NCBI GenBank assembly: GCA_964572745.1
Contig: CAZNFT010000020.1
Coordinates: 1-34,901, forward strand
Reading direction: 5' to 3'
Length of the DNA stretch: 34,901 nucleotides
From: M50B103 sp041667565
GTDB lineage: Bacteria > Fidelibacterota > Fidelibacteria > Fidelibacterales > Fidelibacteraceae
Shown here: positions 33,703 through 34,901 of the stretch, one piece after another
Layout of the letters: the number at the start of each line of letters is the position of its first letter
How positions within the stretch are numbered: the first letter of the stretch is position 1
Program-made: the position numbers and the translations under genes
The notes under the pieces: generated by a model
Seen by the model: only the letters and a program-made list of their open reading frames with translations
What the model was told of the DNA's origin: nothing
Database searches by the model: none

Positions 33703-34746
33703 TTAAGTGACATCTTTTGGAAATATTTTTCCAAAGTAACGTTGAATCATCGCCAGATTATTCTTGTGAAGAGCTTTAAGCGGATCTGATAATTGTGACA
33801 AACGATATTTAATGAGAGGAGCACAGATCTGTGTAAAGAATCGCTGAACTTTAGGTATGGCATTTTTAACTTGAGTAAAATATGTTTCAATGCTGTCTCT
33901 TCTAAAATGCAGGATATTTTCCAGCTCATCACCATCCATATAATATCCGCAATGAAAATTTCGCTGCGCAAAAGCATTCTTGGGAAAATTAAGTTTACCC
34001 AGACCATAAATATTGAACATTTTACTTAAAAAACTGTTATAAACAATTCTACACCTGCTACCTCCGCCTAAATTGAAAATACGACCCTTAAGCTCCGCTC
34101 TTTTTTCAATGGCATGAATAAAAGCCCGGGCGGTATCTTCGGGAGTGGCTATCTCCAGTTTAGTGTTGAGTGGCTGGTGAAACATGAGAGGTGATATTTT
34201 ATGATTTTTTACGCCCATGATGGCAGTCAAACGGAAAATTGACCAATCCAGATCTGAATTCTGCACTTCATTTTCCACCTCGATCTTTGTTATTCCATAG
34301 TAATCACCATCGCTGGCTTGAAGGGTATCATTGATTCTTATTTCGGGATTTTCCAGACGATCGCCATAGACCGATATTGACGAAGCATAGATTAAAAAGG
34401 CATTGGGGGAATGCTTTTCAAGTCCGGCAATGAGATTTTTGCTACCATCAATATTGACTCTTTTAGCAAGTCCGGGTTTTTTATCGGCTAAAGGAGGAAT
34501 AATAGCAGCCAGGTGCATGACTGTATCCTGATTTTTACAAGCTTTTTCTATTTGTTCGTATTTCGAAATATCTCCGTAGATAATATTTGTATCTTTGGCA
34601 TATTTTTTAAGTTTTCTTTTGGTGCTTTTAGTCTCGAGATCGAAAATTGTGATATCATATTCATCTTTTTTCTCAATCAACTGCTTCAATATGGCTACGC
34701 CAACTGTCCCGGTAGCACCTGTTAATAAAACGCGCTTTTTTGTCAT
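33703..34746 (-). CDS. NAD-dependent epimerase/dehydratase (extended SDR)
   Basis: A 347-residue extended short-chain dehydrogenase/reductase. The Rossmann loop is G10-AT-G13-TV-G16 (LLTGATGTVG). HLAAIIPP near residues 78-85, S122-S123-I-S125-VYGD and the active pair Y150-GIT-K154 follow in the usual order. The C-terminal part, after about 255, is less typical and basic, with FFTQICAPLIKY. The ATG at 34746 has AAAAGGAAAG upstream; the longer frame to 34800 adds an unsupported leader. It may act on a nucleotide sugar, a sterol-like or an acyl substrate; I cannot decide. No sugar-biosynthesis genes are adjacent. Confidence 0.85.
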   Translation of the reverse strand: MTKKRVLLTGATGTVGVAILKQLIEKKDEYDITIFDLETKSTKRKLKKYAKDTNIIYGDISKYEQIEKACKNQDTVMHLAAIIPPLADKKPGLAKRVNIDGSKNLIAGLEKHSPNAFLIYASSISVYGDRLENPEIRINDTLQASDGDYYGITKIEVENEVQNSDLDWSIFRLTAIMGVKNHKISPLMFHQPLNTKLEIATPEDTARAFIHAIEKRAELKGRIFNLGGGSRCRIVYNSFLSKMFNIYGLGKLNFPKNAFAQRNFHCGYYMDGDELENILHFRRDSIETYFTQVKNAIPKVQRFFTQICAPLIKYRLSQLSDPLKALHKNNLAMIQRYFGKIFPKDVT

Positions 34747-34842
34747 AGGACTTTCCTTTTTATTATTTAACTGCCGCAAGATAAAGCATATCAAGAGCAA
34801 AATCGTCCAAACCGCTAAATTAGAACCAGTAAGAAGAAAAAG

Positions 34843-34901
34843 AAGATAAGAAGATAACAGGATAAGAAGGTAAGAAGGTAAGAAGGTAAGAAGGTAAGAA
34901 G
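34843..34901. repeat. Octamer tandem repeat AAGGTAAG, running off the window
   Basis: Seven consecutive 8-bp units and a partial: AAGATAAG, AAGATAAC, AGGATAAG, then four exact AAGGTAAG copies (34867-34898) and AAG at the edge. Degenerate units come first and exact ones last, which suggests recent expansion at the right side. The full extent lies outside the window. Confidence 0.93.

Noticed and set aside
34843..34901. CRISPR array
   Set aside because: The units are 8 bp and directly adjacent, with no spacers, so this is a simple satellite.

Overview
The window looks like chromosome from an AT-rich, anaerobic, Gram-negative fermenter. The sequence basis for this is exported lipoproteins, a PBP4-type peptidase, a butyrate kinase/phosphotransbutyrylase pair, a pyrophosphate-dependent phosphofructokinase, a small clostridial-type ferredoxin and a radical SAM enzyme of the AmmeMemoRadiSam family. 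My best guess at lineage is the FCB group, perhaps Cloacimonadota. That is an inference from gene content, not a marker-gene placement. I see no phage, transposase, CRISPR array or rRNA. One tRNA-Ala is cut by the left edge.

Layout. 1-51: tRNA-Ala (minus, partial). 151-5498 (plus): buk, ptb, RNase Z, dCMP deaminase-like protein, an exported unknown and glgC. 5623-6537 (plus): amidinotransferase/arginine-deiminase-like enzyme. 6747-7448 (minus): HAD phosphatase. 7721-12668 (plus): glycosyltransferase, PBP4, DUF1667 protein and NAD-dependent DNA ligase, closely packed. 12840-13880 (minus): Mrp-type Fe-S carrier ATPase and a 57-residue ferredoxin, with a hairpin between them. 14045-14734 (plus): Yip1-like membrane protein. 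14938-18346 (minus): a tight six-gene run of holin-like membrane protein, AmmeMemoRadiSam radical SAM enzyme, three small uncharacterised proteins and gcvT. 18489-21244 (minus): glycolytic pair pfp-fba. 21538-26154 (plus): exported beta-propeller, patatin and GH20 hexosaminidase lipoprotein. 26482-29272 (minus): a likely four-gene membrane operon of small membrane protein, short ORF, PTS-IIA with a possible PII-like tail, and cation/proton antiporter. 29466-31117 (minus): eno and ftsB-like. 31340-33185 (minus): trxB and an SMP-30-like lipoprotein. 33703-34746 (minus): NAD-dependent epimerase, followed by an octamer tandem repeat that runs off the right edge.

How the genes fit together. Several are core carbon metabolism: PPi-dependent phosphofructokinase, class II aldolase and enolase for glycolysis, glgC for glycogen synthesis, and buk/ptb for acyl-phosphate energy conservation. 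Others are envelope work: PBP4, GH20 hexosaminidase, patatin, FtsB-like protein and glycosyltransferase. The two parts most worth following are the radical SAM/small-protein/gcvT operon and the PTS-IIA/antiporter operon, because each places a well-known enzyme in a translationally coupled run with uncharacterised small proteins. The longer intergenic gaps carry short degenerate tandem and dispersed repeats that recur at several places in the window.
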